A program made the translations under genes and the position numbers. From contig JABDIP010000466.1 in NCBI GenBank assembly GCA_013003675.1, forward strand, positions 1 to 6,860: a stretch of DNA of 6,860 nucleotides, in the 5' to 3' direction. Every line of letters starts with the position of its first letter. The stretch's first letter is position 1. The notes beneath the pieces are model-generated. The model made no database searches. It was not told the origin of the DNA and saw only the letters and a list, made by a program, of their open reading frames with translations. This DNA is from Inquilinus sp. Lineage in GTDB: Bacteria; Pseudomonadota; Alphaproteobacteria; DSM-16000; Inquilinaceae. Of this stretch, positions 6,059 through 6,860 are shown piece after piece.

Positions 6059-6124
6059 AACCGGCTGTTAATAATTGCCGGTTCAATATGATTTTAGACA
6101 AAAAAACAAAAAAGGTGCCTGAAC
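6059..6124 (+). promoter_or_regulatory. AT-rich leader with inverted repeat and possible -10, upstream of the short paralogue
   Basis: This stretch is far more AT-rich than the rest of the window. It holds AACCGGC (6059-6065) and its exact complement GCCGGTT (6077-6083) around an 11-bp AT-rich loop. TATGAT (6087-6092) differs from TATAAT at one position and could be a -10 element, though no good -35 is seen 17 bp upstream. An A-rich run and AAAGGTG (6111-6117) follow; AGG at 6113-6115 is the likely ribosome binding site for ATG 6125. Taken together this looks like a promoter/leader, possibly with an operator or hairpin. Confidence 0.4.
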
Positions 6125-6601
6125 ATGGACGTCTTCTTGTTTTCAGCGCTTTTTCTGCAGGCCGGCTGCGCCTTGCTGGCATCCAGGCTCGGCCGGCCGG
6201 CCCTCTGGATCGAAGTGGTCCTGATGGTCCCCCTGGCCGGTTCCCTGGTCTATGCAGCGCTGGAAGTCGATCGGTACCGGCGTGGCCGGCAGGGGCCGGT
6301 CGCACCGTCGCGACCGGAACCGGCCGATCTGGACGCCGCGCTTGCCGGTCTGAGCTATCGCCTCTGGGCCGGGGAGCCCGCCGACCGGCGCCGCTTCCTG
6401 GCCGAGGAGTGCCTGCGACGCGGGCGGGCCGCCGATGCCGTCCTGCTGTTCCGCAGTTGCCTCGACGGCCGCGGCTCGACCGATCCGGCGGTGATCCGCG
6501 GGCTGCGGCGGGCCAAGGCGGCGCTCGGCGCCGTGCCGGCCCCGGCCGGCGGCACGGTCGCCGCCCTGCCGGCGAATGCGGAGCTTCCCCTGTCGGCCTG
6601 A
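6125..6601 (+). CDS. Short paralogue of the upstream membrane-anchored TPR-like protein
   Basis: The product is 158 aa. Residues 11-48 align without gaps to the same positions of the upstream protein, with 21 of 38 identical by my hand count: shared LQ, C15, GRP (23-25), WI (28-29), VV, and P followed by AGSL. It therefore has the same two-helix, PLDc_N-like anchor. Residues about 92-132 (LAEECLRRGRAADAVLLFRSC...DPAVIRGLRRA) match the first TPR-like unit of the neighbour. The remaining repeats are absent and the protein ends in a Pro/Ala-rich tail. I see no continuation of the missing repeats in other frames downstream, so it looks like a shortened duplicate rather than a simple frameshift. 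The start is set by the hydrophobic N-terminus directly after ATG 6125. Function is unknown; hetero-oligomerisation with the neighbour is only a guess. Confidence 0.75.
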   Translation: MDVFLFSALFLQAGCALLASRLGRPALWIEVVLMVPLAGSLVYAALEVDRYRRGRQGPVAPSRPEPADLDAALAGLSYRLWAGEPADRRRFLAEECLRRGRAADAVLLFRSCLDGRGSTDPAVIRGLRRAKAALGAVPAPAGGTVAALPANAELPLSA

Positions 6602-6617
6602 CGGTCGGCGCCCCCGT

Positions 6618-6635
6618 CTCGGGCCGCGGCCCGAG
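6618..6635. terminator. 18-bp perfect GC-rich palindrome after the short paralogue, terminator-like
   Basis: CTCGGGCCGCGGCCCGAG is fully self-complementary and starts 17 bp after the stop of the upstream gene. In RNA it would fold into a very stable GC hairpin. No T tract follows (GTTGG comes next), so it is not a standard intrinsic terminator. It may still stop or protect the 3' end of the transcript before the SRP RNA promoter. Confidence 0.4.
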
Positions 6636-6657
6636 GTTGGCTGCCCCTATCTCGGGG

Positions 6658-6686
6658 CTTGTCTTCGCCGCCGATCGGGTCGATAT
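6658..6686 (+). promoter_or_regulatory. Promoter of the SRP RNA gene
   Basis: CTTGTC (6658-6663) and CGATAT (6681-6686), separated by exactly 17 bp, each differ at one position from the alphaproteobacterial housekeeping consensus CTTGAC-N17-CTATAT. Transcription would begin about 7 bp later, near 6692-6694, which agrees with the expected 5' end of the SRP RNA judged from its conserved core. Confidence 0.6.
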
Positions 6687-6689
6687 AGG

Positions 6690-6788
6690 GGGCGGGAGGG
6701 CGGCGGCGGACGGGTCCCTCGCCAACCCGGTCAGGTCCGGAAGGAAGCAGCCGTAACGAGACCGGCTCGGGTCGTCGGTCATGTCGGG
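6690..6788 (+). ncRNA. ffs: 4.5S signal recognition particle RNA (small bacterial type)
   Basis: The conserved core at 6729-6752 reads GGTCAGGTCC-GGAA-GGAAGCAGCC, the near-invariant apical domain of bacterial SRP RNA with its GGAA tetraloop and the internal loops that bind Ffh. CTCG (6718-6721) pairs with CGAG (6757-6760) below the core. Further out, 6702-6711 pairs with 6771-6780 (with G-U pairs and a bulge). The RNA joins Ffh to form the particle that brings nascent membrane proteins to FtsY at the inner membrane. The ends are approximate: the 5' end is set by the promoter just upstream and the 3' end by helix symmetry and the usual length near 100 nt. In alphaproteobacteria dnaX commonly follows, probably just beyond this window. 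Confidence 0.95.
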
Positions 6789-6803
6789 GGGATCATAGAA
6801 GCC

Positions 6804-6827
6804 GCGGCCCGGCCCTCCAAGGGCCGC
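6804..6827. terminator. Hairpin downstream of the SRP RNA, possible terminator
   Basis: GCGGCCC (6804-6810) and GGGCCGC (6821-6827) are exact complements around 10 bp. An alternative, tighter stem pairs GGCCCT (6811-6816) with AGGGCC (6820-6825). It lies some 15 bp past the inferred RNA end, and only a weak T run (TTT at 6838-6840) follows. It could end ffs transcription. The rest of 6789-6860 shows no gene that I can support. Confidence 0.35.
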
Positions 6828-6860
6828 ATCGCGGTGATTTGCCGACGAGACGGCGCCGGG

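Noticed and set aside
5191..6060. Minus-strand open frame of 289 codons opposite the first TPR-like gene
   Set aside because: It lacks motifs, and the plus strand has a strong ribosome binding site, membrane helices and a paralogue next to it.
6057..6782. Minus-strand open frame running through the short paralogue and the SRP RNA
   Set aside because: Its product is Pro/Arg-rich low complexity and it overlaps a conserved structured RNA gene on the other strand.

Overview
This window looks like a chromosomal segment of a high-GC alphaproteobacterium, possibly of the Rhodospirillales type. The PheA regulatory domain has the alphaproteobacterial wording (FATNGVNMTKLESY). The promoter in front of the SRP RNA gene fits the alphaproteobacterial CTTGAC-N17-CTATAT pattern. 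From memory, the order kdsB - pheA - nudC - SRP RNA - (dnaX) is a familiar alphaproteobacterial arrangement. I see no CRISPR array, tRNA, rRNA, integrase or transposase gene.

Layout. 2-124 is the 3' end of kdsB (CMP-Kdo synthesis for LPS). 123-209 is a near-perfect long inverted repeat that starts in the kdsB stop codon. 249-1112 is pheA (prephenate dehydratase). 1160-1242 is a second, nested inverted repeat of the GTCATTGCGAG / CTCGCAATGAC type, lying between pheA and the convergent murI (1287-2144, minus; glutamate racemase). 2145-2375 is a divergent intergenic region. 2376-3761 encodes a di-haem cytochrome c peroxidase-like lipoprotein, translationally coupled to a small exported beta-rich protein (3761-4183). 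That pair converges on nudC (4202-5143, minus; NAD(H) pyrophosphatase). The two facing stop codons sit in the arms of one short palindrome. 5248-5988 and 6125-6601 are tandem paralogues with a two-helix membrane anchor resembling the PLDc_N domain, followed by TPR-like helices; the second is much shorter. About 6690-6788 is the 4.5S SRP RNA gene (ffs) with a recognisable promoter.

How the genes relate. Most are housekeeping genes: LPS sugar activation, phenylalanine synthesis, D-glutamate for peptidoglycan, NAD(H) turnover or RNA decapping, and protein targeting. The accessory-looking part is the peroxidase-like lipoprotein with its small exported partner, and the membrane-anchored TPR pair. 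I found no convincing new defence or mobile system. The points most worth a second look are the peroxidase/small-protein operon with its unassigned C-terminal helical domain, the tandem PLDc_N-like/TPR paralogues with an unusually AT-rich spacer, and the two palindromic intergenic elements.
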